A DNA stretch of 64,000 nt from Bettongia penicillata ogilbyi (Eukaryota; Chordata; Mammalia; Diprotodontia; Potoroidae), in NCBI GenBank assembly GCA_023548195.1, contig JAJHZJ010000754.1, forward strand, positions 806,001 through 870,000. The letters are read 5' to 3'. The position numbers and the translations under genes were made by a program. Of this stretch, positions 47,401 to 59,400 are shown piece by piece. The notes beneath the pieces are model-generated. The model did not search any database, was not told the DNA's origin, and saw only the letters and a list, made by a program, of their open reading frames with translations. Each line of letters begins with the position of its first letter. Position 1 is the stretch's first letter.

Positions 47401-50400
47401 AAATTCCAGAACTCCCAGCTCAAGGAGAAAATCTTACAAGCAGCTAGAAAGAAACAATTCCAGTTTTGTGGAAATAAAATCAGGATAACTCAAGATCTAG
47501 CAACTTCTACATTAAGGGATCGAAGGACGTGGAATAGGATATTCCAGAAGTCAAAGGAACTAGGACTCAAACCAAGAATCACCTACCCAGCTAAACTGAG
47601 TATAATACTTCAGGGGAAAATATGGTCTTTCAATGAAACAGAGGACTTTCAAGCATTCTTGATGAAAAGACCAGAGCTGAAAAGAAAATTTGACTTTCAA
47701 ACACAAGAATGAGAAGAAGCATGAAAAAGTAAACAGCAAAGAGAAGTCATAAGGGACTTACCAAAAGTGAACTGTTTATATTCCTACATGGAAAGACAGT
47801 ATTTGTAGCTCTTAAAACTTTTCAGTATCTGGGTAGTTGGTGGGACCACACACACGTACACACACACACACACACATACACACACACACGTACATGCGTG
47901 CATGCACACACACATACACACATGCACGCACATACAGAGACAGAGAGCACAGAGTGAATTGAATAGGATGTGACCATATCTTAAAAGAAATTAAGGTAAA
48001 TGGTGAGAGAGAAATGTAGTGGGAGGAAAGAGGGTGAAATGGAATGGGGTAAATCATCTCTCATTCAAGAGGCAAGCAGGAGACTTTTTAGTGGAGGGAA
48101 AAAGAGGAAAGCTGAGAAAAAAACAAGAAGTTTACCCTCATCACATTCGACTAAAGGAAGGAATAAAATGCACACTCATTTTACAATACAGGAAAGTGGG
48201 GGAGAAGGAGATAAGCAAGGGGGGGGATGATGGAAGGGAGGGCAATGGGAGGAGGGAGCAATTTGAAGTCAACACTCAGGGAGGGACAGGATCAAAAGAC
48301 AGAATAGAAACAATGGGGGGCAGGATAGGATGGAGGGAAATACAGTTAGTCTTACACAACAGGACTATTATGTAAGTCCAAAACTACACAGATAGGGCCT
48401 ATATTGAATTGCCTGCCTTCCCAAAGGGAATGGGTGGGGAGGGAGGGATGGGGAGAATTTGGAACTCAAAGTTTTAGGAACAACTGTTGAGTATTGTTCT
48501 TGCTACTAGGAAATAAGAAATACAGTTAATGGGGAATAGAAAGTCATCTGGCCCTACAGGACAAAAGAGAAGGTAGGGACAAGAGAAGGGAGGGACGATA
48601 GAAGAGAGGGTAGATTGGTGATAGGGAAAATTAGATTGCTCGGTGTATTGGGGTGGGGGGAGGGGATAAAAGGGGAGAAAATTTGGAACCCAAAATTTTG
48701 TGAAAATGAATGTAAAAAGTTAAATAAATAAATTTTTATTTAAAAAAAAAACAAAAAACTTGCTCAACAAAATGCTTTTTCTATGTTCTCTAGGGCATAG
48801 AAGGGTTAAAATAATTAGAGAGATTCCAGTTTGGCCTGGGTACAGATCACCCTGGCTTCCTAAGTGCTTATGTGAATGGAAAAATGTTACAAATAATAAA
48901 AAATGTGATTAGTCAATTCCAAAGCAAGACAGGATCAAGCCAGAAGTACAGGTTGCATGCCAGGCCCTCCTGGCTCTGCTAGCAACTGACCACACATCCA
49001 AGGCCTGAGCAAGTCACTTTGGCTCTATATGGTTGGTTTCAATACTGCAAAAGGAGAACCTGCTCAGTCACTAGCTGACCTTTGGGTCAAGTCTGGAGGT
49101 CTTTCCCTTCCTGCTTGGAGAGACTGACAGGGGGCTGTAACTGATCATGAAAGCAGGACACCTTCTAACTACAAATCCAATCCAATCCCCCAGTGAAATC
49201 TGCCCCAGGGCACACAAACAGCCTTCAGATAATCATGAAGCCTTCTCACTTTAAAATCTCTCCTGTTTTGTCCTCAGTTTCTACCTGAAATCTCCATGCA
49301 CCACTGTTGTCTTCTGTGCCTTGGGCAGGTGCTGGGGGAGCCATTCGATGAGCTTCTCCATGGCTGGGATCGTGCTGGTTTCTGTGGCTCGGTACTGCTT
49401 GGTCCAGGTTTGCACCTGGCGTTGAATATAGTCCCCTAAAACAAAGAAGTTTAGAATACAGATGGGCTACACCAAAGACTTCAAAAGTCTTGAAAATTAA
49501 TCCATGAAGGGGCTTGTAAATCTTATTTGAGAAGGATAAGCCTCAATAATGCCAACATCTTCCATTTCCACACTTGTTTTCTACCTTTTCAAAGCATTTT
49601 AACACATTTTATCTCATTTAATTCTCATGATATTTCTAGAATCATAAAATGATAAAATTCTAGGTCTGGGAGGTCAATTACTCCAGCCCCCTTGTTTTCT
49701 CCTATTGATGAGGAAAATAACTGCAAGGTCTTCTAGGATGGGGATGCCCCCGGGTGTTCCCAATCAGACCAGAAAACCTGGTTCTTCTGTCCAGTGAGGA
49801 ATCAAATACATAAAATGGGACTGAGGAACAGGGGAATTCCTTGACTCTACATTTCCTTCCCCTTCCAACTCTTCATAACCAAAGGAGTGAGGTCTTCAAG
49901 CAATCTGGACAATCATTTGTTTCAGATACTGTGGAGGAGACTCTTGGTCAGGGATAAATTGGACTCTAGAGCTACTGAGATTCCAACTCTGAAATTCTGT
50001 GACTACATGAGCTTCACGAATGGAGTAGGAAAGTTTGAGCTGAGTTGAGAACTGACTGGTCCTGGGTTGTCCTCCAGAGTTGTAAGAACCATTATGGCCT
50101 CTTGGAACTCTTCAATGTACCAGTCAACTTCTGCTGAGAGGACCAGGCCAGCCTCTGACTATGGCTGACCTGCTGCCTCTGACAAGACTTAGGACTAACT
50201 GTCCAACTCCACCCCTGCCCAGCTGAAAATTTAATTAATGTCAAAACCAACCCTCTTCCCAGACCCAGGCCTATCTTAACTGACTCATGGCTCTGTCTGC
50301 CACCTGCTTCAACCACAGCTCTCAGAAGCAAGTTTCGAGGCTGGAGCTCTGATATAATTAGACAAAATTCTCAGAAAGAAGTGAGAATTTCCAATTCAAC

Positions 50401-53400
50401 TTGTTTGTTAAAAATGAAATATCAGTCAACTTTTTTATGCTCATCAGTTTTAAAAAGTGCCTCTAGGAATGACTGTGAGCCAGTAGAAATCATTTCTCTA
50501 CACTCCTATTATGGGGCTTGTTTGATGCCCAGACTTCACTGGGGCTTCTGAAATGATGAAGGTGAATGAATTCAGGACATTCAGTTACCATCACACAAAA
50601 GAGGCTGAACCATTAATCCCAGTTATACAATATCTTCCATTAACCTTCTGTTTTGTACTTTTTCCAAAACATTTTCACACTGTTTATTTCACTTAACTCA
50701 TGATGTTTCTAGAAATTATAAAATGATAAAGTTCTAGAGCTGAGAGATCCACCACTCCAGCCTCCCCATCGATGAAGAAAATGCGAGCAAGAGATGGGCA
50801 GTGATTTGCCCAAGGTCACCTAGCCAGCTAGTGACTGTGCGGGGGGTCCCTTGACTGCCAGTCATGGACTGATGAACTTGAGAAGACAAGGCAGACAGCA
50901 CTAGTGATGTCTTACACATGAGGACACTTAGCCACAGATAAGTAGCTTTCCCAAGGTCCAACAGTGTTGATTGATTCCTTGGCTTCACTGCCTCCCACAC
51001 TAAGGCAATGGAAACAAAAAGAGATCCATAGTCAAGAAGTCAGCTCTAACCTAATAGGATTGGGCTCACTAACCTTGGGGGCCTCTTGGGGATCCGATCT
51101 GTTGGGATCGTTTCCTCTCACCCATAGCTCTGGTCTAGGTCTCTAGTGATGTGGGTGAAAGGATCCCTGGTTTCTGTGCAGATGCTCAAAGTAACAAAGC
51201 ACACCTGATACAGGACAGCCTAGGTTTCCCTCATATAGGGTCTGCAGCAGTCCTTGAACAGTTCATTCATCTCCCTTTACGAGAGGGTGCTGCCTACACC
51301 CCAAAACAATGGACCAAATCTGATAGCATTTTCCCATATTAGTACCTGTTTTTGAGAGGTAGCAAGCCTAGGGTTCAAGTCAGAAAAGCCTGAGTCCAAA
51401 GCCCATCCATAATACTCACTTGCTATGTGCCCCTGCACAAATGAGTTTCAGGAGACAAACTCAAAGACCCTTCCCCCTCAATCTTCTTTGGCCTTCGTTG
51501 TTGGGGATGTAAAAGAAGATGAGAGAATGGGAAATTTCATAACGTGTATGTGTATGAAGAGAATAAGAAGAGGAGTGATAAAAAAGTGTTCCAGGGTGAA
51601 AAGACCAATTAATGGGAACTCAACCTGAGAAGGGCAATCCCAAACACAGAAAACTGAATTCTGTAGTCAAGAATCCCAGAATCTCCAGGTGGAGGTTCTG
51701 TGGCCCAAACCGCACTAGAGCAAGAATCCCCTCTGCACCGTCCTCAACAAAGGTTCATCAAGGTTCTGCTTGAATACCACCAGTGACGGAGAGCTCACTA
51801 CCTATCGAAGCAGCCTCCCCCACCTTGTGACCTTGTGCATTGTTCAGAAGTTTTCCTGTCATCAAGTCAAAAGCTGCCCCTACACACCCAAACCCAGTTC
51901 TTTCTCTTGGAACTAATAAGAGCAGGTCCACACCTCTTTTGGATGATGGCCCTCTACATATATTCCCCCCCAAATCTTCTCTTCTTTAGCCTAAATACCC
52001 CTGGTGTCTTCAGCAGAGTCTTATGCAGCTAATTTCATAGCCCTTCCCCAACCTGGCCATCATCATCACTGTTATCACCATCCTCTGGATTCTCTGCATC
52101 ATCACTGTGCCCCCAATATGGCATCCAGAACTGGACCCAATATCCCAGAGGTGTCTGACTAGGGCACAGGTCAGACAGACAGCAAGCCTAAAACTTCCCT
52201 CGTTCAGGGCACTGTGTTTTTCTTAATGCAAACTAGGACACCATCAGCTTTTCAGTACATAGGAGGCACCTTTAAAATAGGGCTGAGAAGTAAAATTTGG
52301 TCACTCCACAAATATAAAAAAATTTGCTAGCAACAGCATTCACAAACAGAGGGACTCTAACTCCTTTCTTACCATGCTTCCCGTAGTCTTCCAGGCCCGC
52401 TGCCTTGATGTCCACACTATGAAGCTGACACAGCACTTGGTTCATGGCGGAGTAGATGGCCTTCCTCTGGCTGGGCTCCATGCCTGGAAGTGAGACATCC
52501 TTGTAGATGTGGCCAGGGCAGTACTCCATCAAGTAGAATGGCGTGCCAATGATGCTGCAGGCACACAGACAAGACTCTTAGATGATCACTCTTGTTTTCT
52601 TATGTTCACAAATGATCTCTTGTTAACAAAAGGGGTCAGACCCACACAGGGCTGGACATTCTTTCCCCTTCTGTTGGACACAAGACCATAGCAGCAGAGG
52701 TTTTCTCTCAAGCCTACCCTTTGTCCACATGAAAAAACCATAAAACAGGTTTCAAAGGTGATGGTTTTGTGGCATGAACTACACTGCCCTTCCTCTGCAC
52801 CCTCATGACAAGTCCTTGAGCTGTCACAGCAGGTCGCTCACCATGGAGCACTCTCAGATTGTCTACAAGGGAGCTTTAACCCTATCCAGTTAATTATTAG
52901 AATGAGTCACATGGAAAATGAGCTCAGAAATGATAATAAACATTATTAAACTTAAGAAAAGACAATTGCCCATGCAAGTTGTTTTCTACTCGTGGAAAAT
53001 AAAACATTTCCCTCCTGTCTTGTTATGTAATTCAAACATTTTTGAGTACCTGGGAAAATGGCTACATAGCCTCCATGTCTCCTTTTCACCTAAGTTTTCC
53101 TTATCTTTAATTTATCAAACCACATGGCTGGGCCATCCTGGGGCCCTGCACCATCCTGGGAGCCTTGCTCTGAGTGGAAAAAATCCCCAGATTACCTTGA
53201 ATCCTCACAAAGATCAAGAACTTTGGGGACAGGAACTCCAGCATCACTGAGGGCTTTCATTATCCTGTGGACACAAAAGAGGCAGGGTCACTGGTCCATC
53301 AGAGGGAGGCGAGTCCCAACTGAGCTGAGAATGTATGTTCTTAAAATTGGTCATTAACTTAACCACCCACACATCCACAAAAAGACAATCATATAACTAT

Positions 53401-56400
53401 GCCAAAGAAGAAAAACGTCAGCTACGAATCCTTTAATGTGTGCCATACACACATGCTTAACATGGTAGAATCAAAAGCACAACCAACGTATGTGTTCAGC
53501 GGCTACTTTTGAATACATTTGCTTCCCTATGTCTCTGTCTCTCCCTCTCTCCCTTTATGCCACTCTCTTTTTCTGTTTCCTTTTTCTCACTGTCTCCTCC
53601 TTTGCTCTTCTCTCTCTCTTTCTGTCTCTGTCTCTCTCTCTCTCTTGTCTTTCTCCTTCTCTCACTCTTGTCTTCCTCCCTCTCTCCTCTTTCCTTCTTT
53701 TTCCCTTCCTGCTCACTCTCTCCTCTTTCTTCTCCTTCTCCTTTCACTTTCTTTCTCCCTCTTTCCTCTCTCTCCCCTCTCTTTTTCTCTCTCCTCTCAC
53801 TCTCTTTTTCTGTCTTTCTCCCTCTCTCTTCCCTACACCCCATATCTTTGTGTGTCTCACACACACTGTTTGTCCTTTGTTCTCAAAGAGGACCCTTGGG
53901 GGCGGAGTCAAGATGGCGGAGTAGAAAGACACACGTTTACGAGCTCCGAACCCAGCCCATAGAATTAATGTAAGAAGAGATCCCCATAAGTTCTGGATCA
54001 CTGTAGGGTGTGCATAAACATAGTGGAAGAGATATCCGTTCCAGAGAGACCTGGAGAGCCATCCACAGGGTCCGTCGCGCCCCGGAAAGCGGACCCCACA
54101 CCAGCGCTGCCCTGGCCGTGGCCCCAGAGAAGCTGATCTGAGCAGGCTTCAGGGACGGAAGCTCCGGTGGCCTGGAAGGTCCCTCTACCCACAGAAACTA
54201 CAGGTCAGTGAGAGAGACAGCTGGGCTGACCTAGAGGGGAGTGGGGTGTCTCCATGACTCGGGGCCCCCTTGGGAGGAAGCCACGGCGGCAGAGGCAGGG
54301 GCAGGAAACGGCGGAGGCAGATGCGGGGGCGGCCCAGGACTCCCCCAGCAGCAGGCAGGATCTTCATTACTGAAAGTCTCTGCATAAACAACCTGAGGGA
54401 GCTGAGCCTGGGAGACGGCCCTGCCCCACCCCGCTCCATTATTGAAGGTCTCTGCATAAAGCCCCTGAGGGAACTGAGCCTGGGAGGTGACCCTGCCCCC
54501 ACCCCAGCACCAGAACTAAAGCTCCCATTGAATAGCAGCCGCTTGCCGCAGAAAGCCCATTTGAATCTCAGACCCCAAGCACTAGCTGGGTGGATCTAGG
54601 CGGGGGTGGACAGGAATCTCAGAAGTCAAGTAACTGGCTGGGAAAATGCCTAGAAAAGGGAAGAAAAATAAGACTATAGAGAGTTTTTTCGAACAGATGC
54701 AAATGATCCCGACATTAGGATCTGATGAAGAGGACATATTTTTGCCATCAGGGAAAGACGTGGAGGGCGGGGCCTCGGTACCCCAGACATCCCAGGGGGA
54801 TGTCGGGTGGGCTCAGGCCTTGGAAGAGCTCAAAAAGGATTTTGAAAAGCAAGTTAGACAGGTGGAGGAAAAACTGGGAAGAGAAATGAGAGAGATGCAA
54901 GAAAAGTATGAAAAATGGGTCAATACCTTGGTAAAGGAGACCCAAAAAAATGCTGAAGAAAATATCACCTTGAAAAATAGGCTCACTCAATTGGCAAAAG
55001 AGGTTCAAAAAGCCAATGAGGAGAAGAATGCTTTCAAAAGCAGAATTAGCCAAATGGAAAAAGAGGTTCAAAAGCTCACTGAAGATAATAGTTCTCTCAA
55101 AATTAGAATGGAACAGATGGAGTCTAATGACTTTACGAGAAACCAAGAAATCACCAAACAAAACCAAAAGAATGAAAAAATGGAAGAGAATGTGACATAT
55201 CTCATGGGAAAAACAACTGACCTGGAAAATAGATCCAGGAGAGACAATTTAAAAATTATGGGACTACCTGAAAGTCATGATCAAAAAAAGAGCCTAGATA
55301 TCATCTTCCATGAAATTATCGAGGAAAACTCAAAGAGGACCCTGACATGTGGAAGGTGACGCCATGACATGCAAGTGAATTGGATTTAAGTGAGGGAGCC
55401 ATCTGGGACCAGGGGGCAGATAAAGATCAAGTCATTATACTCAATGCTCAAATGGATCTACCTTCTTCCACATCTTTAGTATTCCCAATCCACCCAGGTC
55501 TGCTCATCCTGAGTGATGCTTGCCTGGGTTGTCCCCTAAGTTTGTCACAGGTTCACTTCACATTCTGGGGGTCATTCCTGGGTTCTTCTAACATCCTGAG
55601 GACACCAGAGGAGCACATGGACTATCCACTGGTCATCCCTCACTCTCATCATATAGCCAGTCTATCTTGTCTTCTGACTTTATATATGACTGTTTCTTCT
55701 TCCTAATCCCTTATGTATAATGTGGTACGCTACTGCTGAGGCAGCTAGGTTGTGCAGTGGATAGAGCACCGGGCCTGGAGTGAGGAAAACCTGAGTTCAA
55801 ATTTGAACTCATACACTTCGTAGCTATGTGACCCTGGGCAAGTCACTTAGCTCTGTTTGCCTCAGTTTTCTCATCTGTCAGATGAGCTGGGAAAGGAAAT
55901 GGCCAACCACTCAAACTGAGTCATGAAGAGTCAGATACGATTGAAACGACTATACAGCCTACTTGATATATATGTATGTCTGTATACAAACCTATACGTA
56001 TGTGTGTGTATCTATATATATACTCTATGTCCCACTCTGATGATGCTCCATCATAGCAATGAGCTAGCTGTCCCCACGAGCTCAAAGGCCACATTGGTGG
56101 AGGGCACGCTGAGGCAGCTCTTAGCAAGATGTTTGGGGACAGGGCCTGTGCAGATGACCTTTATGTCCAAGGCCTGGAATCAACAGGCTCAAACAGGCTG
56201 ACTGTAGAAAATGAATGTTTCAGCCCCAGAAATGCTTGCAGATCATCCTCTCGGTTACTGAGGGGGATGTAGGCTGTTCCAGGGAGAGGAGTCCTACAGA
56301 TCACTGAAATGTTGACAAACAGGCTACCCTGCTTCTGCTGAGCATGTTGTGAATCACCCCACAGAAGTCTTTCCACACACACTTCACACATCACTTCTTA

Positions 56401-59400
56401 TTTCTATAACATCCTAGTGTACTACTACACCATAAGTTATTCAGCCTTTCTCTAACCATTGGACTTGTAAGGTGTTCCCAATTACCTCCTATTACAACTA
56501 AAGGATTTATGGACATTTCTCTACCAAGTGGTTTGTTTTTCCTTTTTAAAAAGCCTTTGGAGCACTGTCCTAGCTGGGTCCCTGGGTCAAAAGGCACATT
56601 TAGTTTGGGGGCTATTATCATCCTACCACTCTCCAAGAAGTCTGACCCGTCTATGATCTCACCACAGATGTACTGCTGTAGCTGCTTCCTCACATCTCTT
56701 CCAATATTGAATTTGATCATTTTCCCCTATTTTTGTTAACATAATGAGTGTAACATGGCACCTTGTCAGGCATCAGGATACAGTGGATGGAAAGCTAGCC
56801 TTGGAGACAGGAAAAATAATAGCTATAGTAATGATAACAGCTAGTTTTTATGCAGCACTTTAAGGTTTGCAAAACCCTCTACAAAAATTAGCTCATTTTT
56901 TCCTCACAACAACCTGGGAGGCAGGCGCTATTAGGATTCCCATCTTACAGGTGAGGAGATTGAGGCAGAGGGACAGTGACTTGCCCAGGGTCACATAGAT
57001 AGTGTCTAAGGCTGGATTTGAGCTCAAGTCTCTAGGACTCTCAGTACGGCACTCTGTGCCCCCTCTCCACCACCCAGTGGCCCCCATTCTAGCTGCGTAG
57101 CCATGACCAAATTACTTTCCACTACTCCAATCAGTCAAGAGCATAGAGACTGATAAGTTGCTGATCAGGGTCACTAGAAGAAATTTTCACACCAGGAATC
57201 CCCCATACCAGAGAAACCAAAGGTACTAGTACTAAGTTCCAAGGTTTTCTTGATGGGCATCTTTTTGGGATGACCCTTAGGAAGTATGGGCACTATTTCT
57301 CTTTTACCCAGGAACCCTGAGGGTCTTCTCCCAGTTCAATTTTTTAAAATTTTTTCTTTTCTTAAAAGGGGCCATCCCTTGGGTAACTACTCAAAAAGGC
57401 ATCTTCATTGAATGGGTGTATCTCACTCAAAGTGAGAGTCTGATAAAACCTTAACCTAAAATGGCCAAGGTCCCACATTGCATCCTGGGCCATCTGCTGT
57501 CATCCTGATGAATACCAGTCCACTGGACCCAGATGGTTCAGGAGAAGAAAGTGAGGTTGGTGACCTTGCACAGCCCTCCCTCACTCAAATCAAAGTCAAC
57601 TGCAAGTCATGTCATAATCTTGATGTCATGGTCCTCTTCAGAAAAAAGGACAAACACAACCACAAATACAAACAAAAGATATTGTTTACAGAGACTGAAA
57701 ACTTCTTAAATAAGCAGACAGGCATTCATTGCTCATGACTGAGCTGCACCAATATAATAAAAATGAACATGCTTCCTAAATTTACATACAGATTGAGTAT
57801 TATACCAATCAAAATACTAAAAGACACTTTAAAGAGGTAGATTTTTTTTAAATTATTTATCTGGAGAAACAAAAGATCTAGAATCATAAGAGAAATAATG
57901 AAAAAAAGTAAGAAATAGGGGGAATAGTCAGTCAACAGCATCCATTAAACCATCTGCCAGTCACTGTGCAAACCTCTAGAGAGAAAAGGAAGGTAAAAAC
58001 TTAGTCCCTGGACATAGAGAACTCCCTTTCTAATGGGGGAGACAACAGGTAAATAACTAGGTTCCTACAAGATCTACACCAGGGCCTCTTAAACTGTGCA
58101 TTATGACCCCATACAGGGAGTGGAAAAGTTTAAGAAGCCCTGATCTACAAAATGAAAATGGAAGGAAACTTCACAGGGAAGTCCCTAGCAGCTAGGAAAG
58201 GGTTAGAGTGATTAGAGACGGCCTGGAAGTTGTAATCCTGAGGGGTCAGGAGGATGGTCCTTCCTCAACAACAGGACCATTGAGAGCAGCTTGAGGGATA
58301 GAGGTTAGAGGGAGATAACGAGAACCCCCAAGAATTCGAAGACAAGAGAAAGGTCCAACAAATACCAAAATATTCATAGCAGTACTTTTCGTAGAAACAA
58401 AGAACTGGAAGCAAAGTAAGTGTCCATCAATTAAGGTACAAAGGAAAAAACTGACTTGAATGGAATGCAGTATTAATATATAGTAAGAATTAACAAATAT
58501 GAGAAATTCAGAGAATCTTGGGGAGATTTTTATGAACTTAAATAGATTACAATAAGCAGAACCAAGAGAACACAAGGAGCGCAGATGCAATGACTACTAT
58601 AATGGAAATGAAAAGCTCGTTTCTGGGAAGTCTAAGTAACTAAAAAAGCCAGGGAGTTCCTAAAGAAGAGATAAGGCAAGGCATCCCCTCTGTTCCAGCA
58701 TTCTGAGGCCTATGACAAAGGAATGTCTTCTACTACCAGAAGCACTCACTGCAAGAGATGTTTTTGTTTAATCGTCTTGTTTTGTTGTACACTTTGGAAG
58801 GGGAAGAGGGATTTTACGTAAAGGCAAAAGACATCAGGAAAAACCGAAAGATGGAAGAGGGCAGAATTGTTCTTCCTTATATAGTTGAGACAAACAATTA
58901 TCCACAATATTCAGACCACTCATCCAGTTAAAGGATTAGTCTACACAGTGAGGCATGGATTCAGAGTCATGTTAGGCTGCAATATTTGAACACAAAGTTA
59001 AGAAAGAAGATAAAAAATGAGGGCTAAAGAGCTGGAATCACAATAGTACTTTTCATTCTGGGCAGCCTTTCTCCTTTATGGAAGAACATGAGGCCTGGTC
59101 TGAGAAGGGAGTGCCAGAGAAGGGCTCCAGGATGCCCGGCTACCACCTTGGAGACACCTTCTCATCCATGCTGCTCCCTCCATGAGAGGCCCAAATGGAG
59201 GGCCCTTTCATTGGGGCCTTTCTTTTTCTTTTTCTAAATGTTTCCGGCTCCTCATTTCTCATTGCCTGCACTCATGGAGGACTCCTTTGATGTTTCCACC
59301 AAGCCCCTCTGCAGATCCCTTCCAGCCCATCCCTTCCTTTTTGGTTTTCTTTTGTGTATCCTATTCCCAAACACACTGGAAGCACCTTGAGGGCAGGGAT

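Larger units (their letters stand above)
45865..48758 (+). mobile_element. Half-L1 (HAL1-like) retrotransposon, apparently complete
   Basis: It starts GGGTGGAGCCAAGATGGC, the usual start of marsupial L1-type 5' UTRs. A GC-rich 5' UTR follows with two 72-bp tandem units (46,340-46,483). Then comes an intact ORF1 (46,612-47,712), then about 1 kb without any ORF2, and an end ...aaataaataaatttttattt plus poly(A) (48,742 onward). ORF1 without ORF2 is what defines half-L1 (HAL1) elements; the alternative is an internally deleted L1. A possible target duplication is A-rich plus GAACT/AACT at either end, but it merges with the tail. It lies antisense in an ACAD10 intron. Confidence 0.85.
53866..55435 (+). 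repeat. Composite SINE split by a retrotransposon
   Basis: The 5' piece (53,866-53,896, gtttgtcctttgttctcaaa) and the 3' piece (55,329-55,435, gacatgcaagtgaattggat) belong to the same SINE family as 12,478-12,787. Text joins across the insert at the duplicated 15 bases. Confidence 0.85.

Noticed and set aside
53490..53973. Four overlapping frames of 120-155 codons rich in Ser/Leu or Glu/Arg
   Set aside because: They are by-products of the CT-rich tract; all frames stay open because the repeat has few stop codons.
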